Assembly (NCBI RefSeq): GCF_001423245.1 | Contig: NZ_LMOH01000030.1 | Location: 62,001-126,000 of the forward strand | Source of the DNA: Aureimonas sp. Leaf324 | Lineage (GTDB): Bacteria > Pseudomonadota > Alphaproteobacteria > Rhizobiales > Rhizobiaceae | Direction: 5' to 3' | DNA length: 64,000 nucleotides | The notes under the pieces: model-generated | What the model saw: only the letters and a program-made list of their open reading frames with translations | The model's database searches: none | Told to the model about the DNA's origin: nothing | Program-made: the position numbers and the translations under genes | Shown here: positions 26,195 to 35,738 of the stretch, piece after piece | How positions within the stretch are numbered: position 1 is the stretch's first letter | Layout of the letters: every line of letters begins with the position of its first letter

Positions 26195-26752
26195 TCAGGG
26201 CATCAGTACGGTGTCGATGACGTGCACGACGCCGTTCTTCTGCATCACGTCGGCCTGCGTGACGGTCGCGACATTGCCCTTGGCGTCGGTGATCGTCAGC
26301 TTCTTGCCCTTCATGGCGAGCGTCAGGGTCTCGCCCTCGACGGTCTTCACGACATGCTTGCCGCCGTCGTCCTTGATCATCTTCATCGCCGCCTCGGCCG
26401 TCGCCTTGGCCGGGACGACATGGTAGGTCAGGATCTTGGTCAGCATCGCCTTGTTTTCGGGCTTCACCAGCATCTCGACGGTGCCGGCCGGCAGCTTGGC
26501 GAAGGCCTTGTCGTCGGGCGCGAAGACCGTGAAGGGACCCTTGCCGTCGAGCGTCTTGACGAGGCCGGCCGCCTTCACCGCCGCCACCAGCGTCTTCAGG
26601 TTCTTGGCGTTCGGGGCATTCTCGGCGATCGTCTTGGAGGCGTACATCGGCGCGCCGCCGACCATCACGCTCTTGCCCTGAGCCATCGCGCCACCGGCCG
26701 TGCCGAGGAGGAGCGAGGCGACGACGACACTGCGGAACAGCTTGGAGATCAT
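26195..26752 (-). CDS. Secreted fasciclin (FAS1) domain protein
   Basis: 185 residues. Signal peptide MISKLFRSVVVASLLLGTAGGAMA|Q. A single FAS1 domain follows: TLVAAVKAAGLVKTLDGKGPFTVFAPDDKAFAKLP (the H1 region), LTKILTYHVVPAK (the YHV-type H2 region) and GVVHVIDTVLMP. FAS1 proteins act in adhesion and surface interactions; Rhizobiales homologues (Nex18-like) are periplasmic and often stress or symbiosis-linked. It shares oxidative-stress neighbours (MsrB). The leader region is AT-rich for this genome and likely holds the promoter. Confidence 0.9.
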   Translation of the reverse strand: MISKLFRSVVVASLLLGTAGGAMAQGKSVMVGGAPMYASKTIAENAPNAKNLKTLVAAVKAAGLVKTLDGKGPFTVFAPDDKAFAKLPAGTVEMLVKPENKAMLTKILTYHVVPAKATAEAAMKMIKDDGGKHVVKTVEGETLTLAMKGKKLTITDAKGNVATVTQADVMQKNGVVHVIDTVLMP

Positions 26753-26877
26753 GGGTTCGTTTCCCCTGTTGGTGCCCTCCCATCGAGGGGCGTCAGGAGC
26801 TACGAGGCCGATGATGCGCCGGATGCAGAAAAAATGATCCGCGATCAACTTTTCTTTAGGAGCCGTCCGACGGGACG

Positions 26878-27321
<444 letters not shown>

Positions 27322-27388
27322 GGGTCGCGTCTCCTCGAGCGTTCGCGGCGGCAACGCCGCCGTCTCACCCGTGGTTGCCGCAAACGAC

Positions 27389-27420
27389 AGGGGCCCGCAA
27401 CCCGAAGGTCGCGAGCCCCT
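27389..27420 (-). terminator. Hairpin after pckA
   Basis: AGGGGC...CGC and GCG...GCCCCT arms with an AACCCGAAGGT centre, 26 nt past the pckA stop. The stem has one interior mismatch region and no T tract, so a modest terminator at best. Confidence 0.4.
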
Positions 27421-27445
27421 GACCTCCTCCCAGAGGTCTTGGGTG

Positions 27446-29056
<1,611 letters not shown>

Positions 29057-29352
29057 GTGCCTGCTCCTTCAAAACAACCGGGCCGCCCCGGCGTGAGCCA
29101 AGCAAGTATCGCCGTTACCGCGTGGCGGCAACTGTCTAAAAGATAAGGAAATACATGGCCTTCTCAATATCAAACGATTTAAAACATGCTCGGGCTCGTC
29201 TAAATCGGTTCAAGGCTCCGCTTCAATCGGATTAACCCAAGCAAAAATAATTTTGCCGTTGAGGGCCGATCGAGGGTTCCCGATGCAGGTCGGGGCACTT
29301 TTCGTCGCCCGGCGCGTTGAAGGGCCGAGTTTCAGGCAAGAAAGGACGAGAG

Positions 29353-29832
29353 ATGGCCGAGGCGGCAACCGAGAAGTTCTGGGACATGATCGGCGACTTC
29401 GAGACCTGCATGGTCACGACGCGCGATGGCCGGCAGCTGCGCTCGCGCCCGATGGCGCCGAAGATCTCGCGCGCGCGCGGCGAGATCCTGTTCGTGACCG
29501 ACCGCAACTCCCACAAGGTGGACGAGATCGCGGCCGACGATCAGGTCGCCTGCTCCTTCGTGCAGAAGGAAGAGTACGTCGCGGTCTCGGGTACGGCGAG
29601 CGTGACGAACAATCGCGCCCGCATCGAGGAAGCGTGGGACGCGCAGGCCGAGGCCTGGATGCCCGGCGGCAAGGACGATCCGAACACGGCGATCCTCGTG
29701 ATCCGCCCCAACCAGGCCGAAATCTGGGACGTGACGTCGAACAAGATCTCGCAGGCCTGGGAGTTCGCGAAGGCGTATGTCGGCGACAAGCCGCGGCCGG
29801 ACACGACGGAGAACATCAAGGTCGACCTCTGA
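29353..29832 (+). CDS. Pyridoxamine 5'-phosphate oxidase-like FMN-binding protein
   Basis: 159 residues. A split-barrel flavin-binding protein of the general-stress GSP26 / PNPOx-like group: FETCMVTTRDGRQLRSRPMAP, GEILFVTDRNSHKVDEIAADDQVACSFVQ and NQAEIWDVTSNKISQAWEFAKAYVGD match that family. It binds FMN, FAD or F420-like cofactors; the biochemical role is unsettled. ATG 29353 has AAGGACGAGAG upstream; an in-frame ATG 12 codons earlier is possible. It sits between pckA (divergent) and chvI (same strand, 190 nt later), so it may be controlled with either. Confidence 0.85.
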   Translation: MAEAATEKFWDMIGDFETCMVTTRDGRQLRSRPMAPKISRARGEILFVTDRNSHKVDEIAADDQVACSFVQKEEYVAVSGTASVTNNRARIEEAWDAQAEAWMPGGKDDPNTAILVIRPNQAEIWDVTSNKISQAWEFAKAYVGDKPRPDTTENIKVDL

Positions 29833-30022
29833 ACCGGCTCGGATGAGCGTTCCGGCGGGGCGCGGAAATGCTTTAGGCGTTGCAAAAGCGCCACGAACGC
29901 CACATTTCCCTTCCAGACAGGGAATCGGGTCCGCATCGGCGACGATGCGGACACCGGGCGTTTCCGGCGCTTCGCTCGGTCGAAGACAAGCGCCCGCCCG
30001 CCGGAACAGGAGTTGAAACAAG

Positions 30023-30727
30023 ATGCCGACGATCGCGCTGGTGGATGACGACCGCAACATCCTGACATCCGTGTCGATCGCGCTGGAGAACGAGGGCTAC
30101 CGGGTCGAGACCTACACCGACGGCGCCTCGGCGCTGGAGGGCTTGTCGGCCCGGCCGCCGCATCTGGCCATCTTCGACATCAAGATGCCGCGCATGGACG
30201 GGATGGAGCTCCTGCGTCGCCTGCGGCAGAAGAGCGACCTTCCGGTGATCTTCCTGACCTCGAAGGACGAGGAGATCGACGAACTCTTCGGCCTCAAGAT
30301 GGGCGCCGACGACTACATCCGTAAACCCTTCTCGCAGCGCCTTCTGGTCGAACGCGTGCGCGCGATCCTGCGCCGCGGCGCCCCGCGCGAGGCGGTGGCG
30401 GGCAAGCCGGGCACGGCGCCGGAATCCTCGCTCGAGCGCGGCCAGCTGGTGATGGACCAGGAGCGCCACACCTGCACCTGGATGGGCCAGCCGGTGACGC
30501 TGACCGTCACCGAGTTCCTGATCCTGCACTCGCTCGCGCAGCGCCCCGGCGTCGTGAAGAGCCGCGACGCGCTGATGGATGCGGCCTACGACGAGCAGGT
30601 CTATGTCGACGACCGCACGATCGACAGCCACATCAAGCGCCTGCGCAAGAAGTTCAAGGCGATCGACGACGACTTCGACATGATCGAGACGCTCTACGGC
30701 GTGGGCTACCGCTTCCGCGAAGTCTGA
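30023..30727 (+). CDS. chvI: ChvI-type response regulator
   Basis: 234 residues. Receiver domain with acidic pocket D8-D10, phosphoacceptor Asp52 in [10 protein letters not shown] and Lys (LTSKDEE); then an OmpR-type winged helix ending in [10 protein letters not shown]. In rhizobia ChvI with ChvG governs exopolysaccharide, acid response, flagella and symbiosis, and is often essential. Identity comes from its sequence and the chvG-hprK-EIIA-HPr context next to pckA. AGGAG precedes the ATG. chvG begins 13 nt later. Confidence 0.95.
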   Translation: MPTIALVDDDRNILTSVSIALENEGYRVETYTDGASALEGLSARPPHLAIFDIKMPRMDGMELLRRLRQKSDLPVIFLTSKDEEIDELFGLKMGADDYIRKPFSQRLLVERVRAILRRGAPREAVAGKPGTAPESSLERGQLVMDQERHTCTWMGQPVTLTVTEFLILHSLAQRPGVVKSRDALMDAAYDEQVYVDDRTIDSHIKRLRKKFKAIDDDFDMIETLYGVGYRFREV

Positions 30728-30740
30728 CGGACCGCCGGCC

Positions 30741-32537
30741 TTGACGGCGACGGACACATCCGAGACGGGACGCGCGGCGGCCGCGCGTCGGCGCGTTGGT
30801 CGCTGGCGGCGCAAGCCCATCGTGCGCCGGCTGCTGATCCGCGCCCGGCGCGTTCTCGGTCACTCCGTCTTCTCGTCGCTGACGCGGCGAATCGTCTTCC
30901 TCAACCTCGTCGCGCTGATCGTCCTCGTCTCGGGCATCCTCTACCTCAACCAGTTCCGCGCCGGGCTGATCGACGCGCGTGTCGAAAGCCTGCTGACGCA
31001 GGGCGAGATCATCGCGAGCGCCATCGCCTCCTCGGCGACGGTCGAGACCGATTCGATCACGGTCGATCCGGAGAAGCTCCTGGAGCTGCAGGCCGGCGCG
31101 ACGCTGCAGCCCAATCCCGACCAGTCGGAATCGCTCGACTTTCCGATCAATCCCGAGCGCGTCGCCCCGCTGTTGCGCCGCCTGATCTCCCCGACGCGCA
31201 CGCGCGCGCGCCTCTACGACCGCGACGCCAACCTCATCCTCGATTCGCGCCACCTCTATTCGCGCGGCCAGATCCTGCGCTACGACCTGCCGCCGGTGGA
31301 GAGCGAGGAGGAGACGGGCATCTTCGCCTGGATCAGCCGCGAGACGGGCCGCCTCCTCGGCCACGGCGACCTGCCGGTCTACAAGGAGACGCCGGGCGGC
31401 TCGGGCTCGACCTATCCGGAGGTGATGAGCGCGCTCACCGGCGGTCCACGCGCGCTGGTTCGCTCCACCGAGAACGGCGAGCTCATCGTCTCGGTCGCCG
31501 TGCCGATCCAGCGCTTCCGCGCGGTGCTCGGCGTCCTCCTCCTGTCGACGCAAGGGGGCGACATCGACAAGATCGTGCAGGCCGAGCGCATGGCGATCGT
31601 GCGCACCTTCGCGGTCGCCGCGATGGTGACGGTGATCCTGTCGGCGCTCCTCGCCTCCACCATCGCGACCCCGCTCCGCCGCCTGTCGGCCGCCGCGATC
31701 CGCGTGCGCCGGGGCGTGACGGCGCGCGAGGAGATCCCCGATTTCGGCGACCGCGCCGACGAGGTCGGCCACCTCGCCTCCGCCATCCGCGACATGACCA
31801 ACGCGCTCTACGCCCGCATGGACGCGATCGAGAGCTTCGCCGCCGACGTCAGCCACGAGTTGAAGAACCCCCTCACCTCGCTGCGCTCAGCCGTCGAGAC
31901 GCTGCCGCTTGCCCGCAACGAAAGCTCGCGCGAGCGCCTGCTCGCGGTCATCCAGCACGACGTGAAGCGCCTCGACCGGCTGATCACCGACATCGCCGAC
32001 GCCTCGCGCCTCGACGCCGAACTCGCGCGCGAGGTCGCGGGCGAAGTCGATCTCGCCGGTCTCGTCGGCTCGGTGGTGGACGGCGCGCGCGCCCATCTGA
32101 AACCCGAGCAGTCGATCACGATCGCGCTGACGATCGCTCCCCCGCCGCCCGGCAAGACCTACCGCGTCGCCGGCCACGACCTTCGCCTCAGCCAGGTCTT
32201 CACCAACCTCATCGACAACGCGCGATCCTTCGTGCCCTCGACGGGCGGCCGTATCAGCGTGCGCCTGCAGCGCCGCCCGCGTGCCTGCGTCGTCACCATC
32301 GAGGACAACGGGCCCGGCATCCAGGCCGAGAAGATCGAGCGCATCTTCGAGCGCTTCTACACCGACCGTCCGGGCGCCGAGTCCTTCGGCCAGAACTCCG
32401 GTCTCGGCCTGTCGATCTCGCGACAGATCGTCGAGGCGCATGGCGGCCAGATCCGCGCGGAGAACATGGTCGATGCGAGTGCGCCGGGCGGCCTCGCGGG
32501 CGCCCGCTTCACCGTCGAGATTCCGGCTGACACGTGA
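30741..32537 (+). CDS. chvG: ChvG/ExoS-type sensor histidine kinase
   Basis: 598 residues from a TTG start. Basic N-terminus, membrane segment near 50-68, a ~215-residue periplasmic sensor, a second membrane segment near 288-308, HAMP (PLRRLSAAAIRVRRG), H-box with phosphorylated His372 in VSHELKNPLTSLRSA, and an ATPase domain (N-box NLIDNARSFVP, G-boxes DNGPGI and NSGLGLSISRQI). In relatives the periplasmic repressor ExoR binds this sensor; exoR is not in the window. The stop overlaps hprK as GTGA. Confidence 0.95.
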   Translation: MTATDTSETGRAAAARRRVGRWRRKPIVRRLLIRARRVLGHSVFSSLTRRIVFLNLVALIVLVSGILYLNQFRAGLIDARVESLLTQGEIIASAIASSATVETDSITVDPEKLLELQAGATLQPNPDQSESLDFPINPERVAPLLRRLISPTRTRARLYDRDANLILDSRHLYSRGQILRYDLPPVESEEETGIFAWISRETGRLLGHGDLPVYKETPGGSGSTYPEVMSALTGGPRALVRSTENGELIVSVAVPIQRFRAVLGVLLLSTQGGDIDKIVQAERMAIVRTFAVAAMVTVILSALLASTIATPLRRLSAAAIRVRRGVTAREEIPDFGDRADEVGHLASAIRDMTNALYARMDAIESFAADVSHELKNPLTSLRSAVETLPLARNESSRERLLAVIQHDVKRLDRLITDIADASRLDAELAREVAGEVDLAGLVGSVVDGARAHLKPEQSITIALTIAPPPPGKTYRVAGHDLRLSQVFTNLIDNARSFVPSTGGRISVRLQRRPRACVVTIEDNGPGIQAEKIERIFERFYTDRPGAESFGQNSGLGLSISRQIVEAHGGQIRAENMVDASAPGGLAGARFTVEIPADT

Positions 32538-33001
32538 GTTCGAGGACCAACCTTCATGCGAGCGCGCTGCGCCTCGGCGGGCGTGGCCTGCTGGTGCGCG
32601 GCCCTTCCGGCAGCGGCAAGTCCTCGCTCGCGCTCTCGATTCTCGCCCGAAGCGCCGCCGCAGGCTTCGAGGCCGCTCTCGTCGCCGACGACCAGGTCTT
32701 CGTGGAGCCGCGCGGCGGGCGGCTCTACGCGCAGGCTCCGGCAGTCACCGCCGGGCTGATCGAGGTTCGCGGCGTCGGCATCCTGTCCCGGCCGCACCTC
32801 GCCGAGACCGCTCTCGACCTCGTCGTCGATCTCGTGCCCCGCATATCCGTAGAACGCCTCCCGGAGGATCACGCGGTCGCCATATCCGGGATCGAGATCC
32901 GCCGGATCGGGCTGCCCGATCGCGATCCGTCCTTTGCCGCCGACGTTCTTCTGACCCTCGTCGCGACGCCCTCGTTCTGGACCGCCACGCGCACCAGTTG
33001 A
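32534..33001 (+). CDS. hprK: HPr kinase/phosphorylase, short alphaproteobacterial form
   Basis: 155 residues from a GTG start, about half the Gram-positive length: it lacks the N-terminal domain and keeps the P-loop GPSGSGKSS (residues 23-31), the Asp-rich LVADDQVFVEP and the signature ITAGLIEVRGVGIL-like segment (VTAGLIEVRGVGI). It phosphorylates a serine of HPr to report carbon status. Overlaps chvG and precedes EIIA and HPr, linking ChvG/ChvI signalling to carbon sensing, a classic alphaproteobacterial cluster. Confidence 0.94.
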   Translation: MSSRTNLHASALRLGGRGLLVRGPSGSGKSSLALSILARSAAAGFEAALVADDQVFVEPRGGRLYAQAPAVTAGLIEVRGVGILSRPHLAETALDLVVDLVPRISVERLPEDHAVAISGIEIRRIGLPDRDPSFAADVLLTLVATPSFWTATRTS

Positions 33002-33181
33002 TATCGCGGCGCAGCATTCGCGTCGCGGCTTCGTGAATGGGAAGAAAACCCCGGAATGCAGGCGTTCGGCGCCAGTCTGGAAAGATTCCGAGGGGTGTGA
33101 CTTGCTGCGTCTTGCAGCAATCTGGCCGCAAGCGCACAATCCGTTGCACAGGGAAGCGGCGGAGTCCGGGATGGTCGGCGT

Positions 33182-33583
33182 ATGATTGGACTGGTGCTGG
33201 TGACGCATGGCCAGCTCGCGCGTGAATTCAAGCTCGCCGTGGAGCATGTGGTCGGCCGCCAGGAGGCGTTCGAGACGATCTGCATCGGCCCCGACGACGA
33301 CATGGAGCAGCGGCGGCTGGACATCCTCCAGGCCGTCCGCGAGGCCGAGCGTGGCAAGGGCGTGATCATCCTCACCGACATGTTCGGCGGCACCCCCTCC
33401 AACCTTGCGATCTCGGTGATGGACGAAGGGAACATCGACGTGCTGGCCGGCGTCAATCTGCCGATGCTGATCAAGCTCGCGAGTGTCCGCGGCGAGAAGC
33501 CGATGGCCGACGCGCTCGTCGCCGCCCAGGACGCCGGCCGCAAGTACATCGCCGTCGCAAGCCGCATTCTCAGCGGCAAGTAA
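33182..33583 (+). CDS. PTS EIIA component, mannose family (regulatory)
   Basis: 133 residues. Opens MIGLVLVTHGQLA with the phosphoacceptor His9 and continues with GVIILTDMFGGTPSNLA, both signature motifs of EIIA-Man. There is no EIIB, EIIC or EIID gene here, so it should be a regulatory sink of phosphate from HPr rather than part of a sugar transporter. A 180-nt gap follows hprK, then the HPr gene begins 38 nt downstream. In relatives this EIIA affects ChvG/ChvI output and PHB metabolism. Confidence 0.93.
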   Translation: MIGLVLVTHGQLAREFKLAVEHVVGRQEAFETICIGPDDDMEQRRLDILQAVREAERGKGVIILTDMFGGTPSNLAISVMDEGNIDVLAGVNLPMLIKLASVRGEKPMADALVAAQDAGRKYIAVASRILSGK

Positions 33584-33621
33584 CTCTCGAACAGATCGAA
33601 CGGAATATCGGCGGCCGGGCC

Positions 33622-33957
33622 ATGGACAAGTCAGAACACTTCCCCCCGCCGTGCGATTCGCCCCTGTCCGGCTCGTCGCCCACCGGGCCGGTCGAGCAGA
33701 CGATGACCATCGTCAACCGCAAGGGGCTCCATGCCCGCGCTTCGGCCAAGTTCGTGCAGCTCGCCGAGCAGTTCGAATGCGACATCACCATCACGCGCGA
33801 GGGCCTGTCGGTCGGCGGTCAGTCGATCATGGGCCTGATGATGCTGGCGGCGGGCCAGGGCACCACGATCGACGTGCGCGCCGAGGGTCACGACGCCGAC
33901 AAGGCCGTGGCGGCGATCTCGGCGCTCGTGGCGGACCGCTTCGGCGAGGACTGCTGA
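33622..33957 (+). CDS. Phosphocarrier protein HPr (NPr-type)
   Basis: 111 residues, about 25 longer than typical because of an N-terminal extension (MDKSEHFPPPCDSPL...). The active-site His37 is in GLHARASAKFV, and the regulatory Ser is in VGGQSIMGLMMLA, the target of HprK. It would receive phosphate from EI-Ntr (PtsP, not in the window) and pass it to the mannose EIIA and to PtsN. If the ATG at 33703 were used the protein would be 84 residues; the longer start was kept as the first ATG with usable upstream sequence. Confidence 0.93.
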   Translation: MDKSEHFPPPCDSPLSGSSPTGPVEQTMTIVNRKGLHARASAKFVQLAEQFECDITITREGLSVGGQSIMGLMMLAAGQGTTIDVRAEGHDADKAVAAISALVADRFGEDC

Positions 33958-34015
33958 TCGGCGGCAGCCGCAGCGCCTCGATGCCCCTGCCGCCCGGCCG
34001 GCGGGTCGAGATAAC

Positions 34016-34037
34016 GATATAAGGATTTCCTTATATC
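34016..34037. promoter_or_regulatory. Perfect palindromic operator upstream of ahcY
   Basis: GATATAAGGA and TCCTTATATC form exact 10-nt arms around a TT centre, 87 nt before the ahcY start. AT-rich, in contrast to the surrounding ~70% GC. A similar half sequence (GATAAGGA) recurs at 34047. The site and its target resemble ArsR-family SahR operators that control ahcY in Proteobacteria, but this assignment is inference. Confidence 0.6.
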
Positions 34038-34123
34038 CCCTCTCCTGATAAGGAAGCGCCTTGAACGGCGGCACCGGACGGCTCGGTCGAGCCCGCATGC
34101 CGCCCACGAGAAGGAGCTCCCGC

Positions 34124-35524
34124 ATGGCCGACACAGGCGATTTCGTCGTCAAGGATCTCTCGCTGGCCGACTGGGGCCGCAAGGAACTCGACATCGCGGA
34201 AACCGAAATGCCGGGCCTCATGGCCTGCCGCGAGGAGTTCGGCGCCGACCAGCCGCTGCGGGGCGCGCGCATCACCGGCTCGCTGCACATGACGATCCAG
34301 ACCGCGGTCCTCATCGAGACCCTGCAGGCGCTGGGCGCCAAGGTCCGCTGGGCCTCGTGCAACATCTTCTCGACGCAGGATCACGCTGCGGCCGCGATCG
34401 CCGCGACCGGCACACCGGTCTTCGCCGTCAAGGGCGAGAGCCTCGAGGAATACTGGGACTACACCGACCGGATCTTCCAGTGGCCGGACGGCGAGCCGTC
34501 GAACATGATCCTCGACGACGGCGGCGACGCAACGATGTACATCCTGACCGGCGCGCGCGCGGAAGCCGGCGAGGACGTCCTCTCGAACCCCGGCTCCGAG
34601 GAGGAAGAAGTCCTCTTCGCGCAGATCCGCAAACGCCTCGCCGCCACCCCCGGCTTCTTCGCGCGCCAGCGTGATGCCATCAAGGGCGTGACCGAGGAGA
34701 CGACGACGGGCGTCAACCGCCTCTACCAGCTCCAGAAGCGCGGCCTCCTGCCCTTCCCGGCGATCAACGTCAACGACTCGGTGACGAAGTCGAAGTTCGA
34801 CAACAAGTACGGCTGCAAGGAATCGCTCGTCGACGGCATCCGGCGCGCCACCGACGTGATGATGGCCGGCAAGGTCGCGGTCGTCTGCGGCTACGGCGAC
34901 GTCGGCAAGGGCTCGGCCGCCTCGCTGCAGGGCGCGGGCGCCCGCGTGAAGGTGACCGAGGTCGATCCGATCTGCGCGCTGCAGGCGGCGATGGACGGGT
35001 TCGAGGTCGTCACTCTCGAGGACGCCGCGCCGACCGCCGACATCATCATCACGACCACCGGCAACAAGGACGTCGTGACGCTCGACACGATGCGCACCGT
35101 CAAGGACATGTGCATCGTCGGCAACATCGGCCACTTCGACAACGAGATCCAGGTGGCGGCCCTTCGCAACCTAACCTGGACCAACATCAAGCCGCAGGTC
35201 GACATGGTGACCTTCCCGGACGGCAGGCGCATGCTGCTTCTGTCGGAAGGGCGCCTCCTCAACCTCGGCAACGCGACAGGCCACCCGTCCTTCGTGATGT
35301 CGGCATCCTTCACCAACCAGACGCTGGCGCAGATCGAGCTCTTCACCAAGGGCGAGAAGTACGAGAACCAGGTCTACGTCCTGCCCAAGCACCTCGACGA
35401 GAAGGTCGCGCGCCTGCACCTCGACAAGCTCGGCGCCCGGCTTTCCACCCTCTCGGAGGATCAGGCCGCCTATATCGGCGTGACGCCGCAGGGCCCGTTC
35501 AAGGCCGAGCACTACCGCTACTGA
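34124..35524 (+). CDS. ahcY: Adenosylhomocysteinase
   Basis: 466 residues, as in proteobacterial enzymes. It hydrolyses S-adenosylhomocysteine to adenosine and homocysteine, clearing the inhibitor of all methyltransferases; NAD is tightly bound. NAD site [10 protein letters not shown] (256-265); substrate/catalytic residues in [27 protein letters not shown] and the C-terminal KAEHYRY that reaches the neighbouring subunit. The ATG at 34124 has AAGGAGCT 8 nt upstream. Its own palindromic operator and a strong terminator suggest a monocistronic unit despite following the PTS genes. Confidence 0.97.
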   Translation: MADTGDFVVKDLSLADWGRKELDIAETEMPGLMACREEFGADQPLRGARITGSLHMTIQTAVLIETLQALGAKVRWASCNIFSTQDHAAAAIAATGTPVFAVKGESLEEYWDYTDRIFQWPDGEPSNMILDDGGDATMYILTGARAEAGEDVLSNPGSEEEEVLFAQIRKRLAATPGFFARQRDAIKGVTEETTTGVNRLYQLQKRGLLPFPAINVNDSVTKSKFDNKYGCKESLVDGIRRATDVMMAGKVAVVCGYGDVGKGSAASLQGAGARVKVTEVDPICALQAAMDGFEVVTLEDAAPTADIIITTTGNKDVVTLDTMRTVKDMCIVGNIGHFDNEIQVAALRNLTWTNIKPQVDMVTFPDGRRMLLLSEGRLLNLGNATGHPSFVMSASFTNQTLAQIELFTKGEKYENQVYVLPKHLDEKVARLHLDKLGARLSTLSEDQAAYIGVTPQGPFKAEHYRY

Positions 35525-35569
35525 CGACGGATCGGGCGCCCGTCGCAAAGACGGGGGCTGCATAGCAAG

Positions 35570-35609
35570 AGGGCGTCGAGGGCAAGCCCCCCGGCGCCCT
35601 TTCTTTTTT
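35570..35609 (+). terminator. Rho-independent terminator after ahcY
   Basis: AGGGCG ... CGCCCT stem with an inner GGGC/GCCC pairing (35570-35600) followed by TTCTTTTTT. It lies 46 nt past the ahcY stop. Confidence 0.8.
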
Positions 35610-35738
35610 CCGATGCGTGTCCGATCGACGCTTTGCGGACGGTTATCCACCGTTTAGATTCGCGCCCGAGCCTGCCGTTGGGGAGCGGGGGCGCTACGGG
35701 GACACCCGCCTCCCTCGAGGGGCGGCTGAAAGGACGCG

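Noticed and set aside
33958-34123. SAH or SAM riboswitch before ahcY
   Set aside because: The leader holds one long palindrome and no multi-stem architecture or conserved core that I recognise; a protein operator explains it better.
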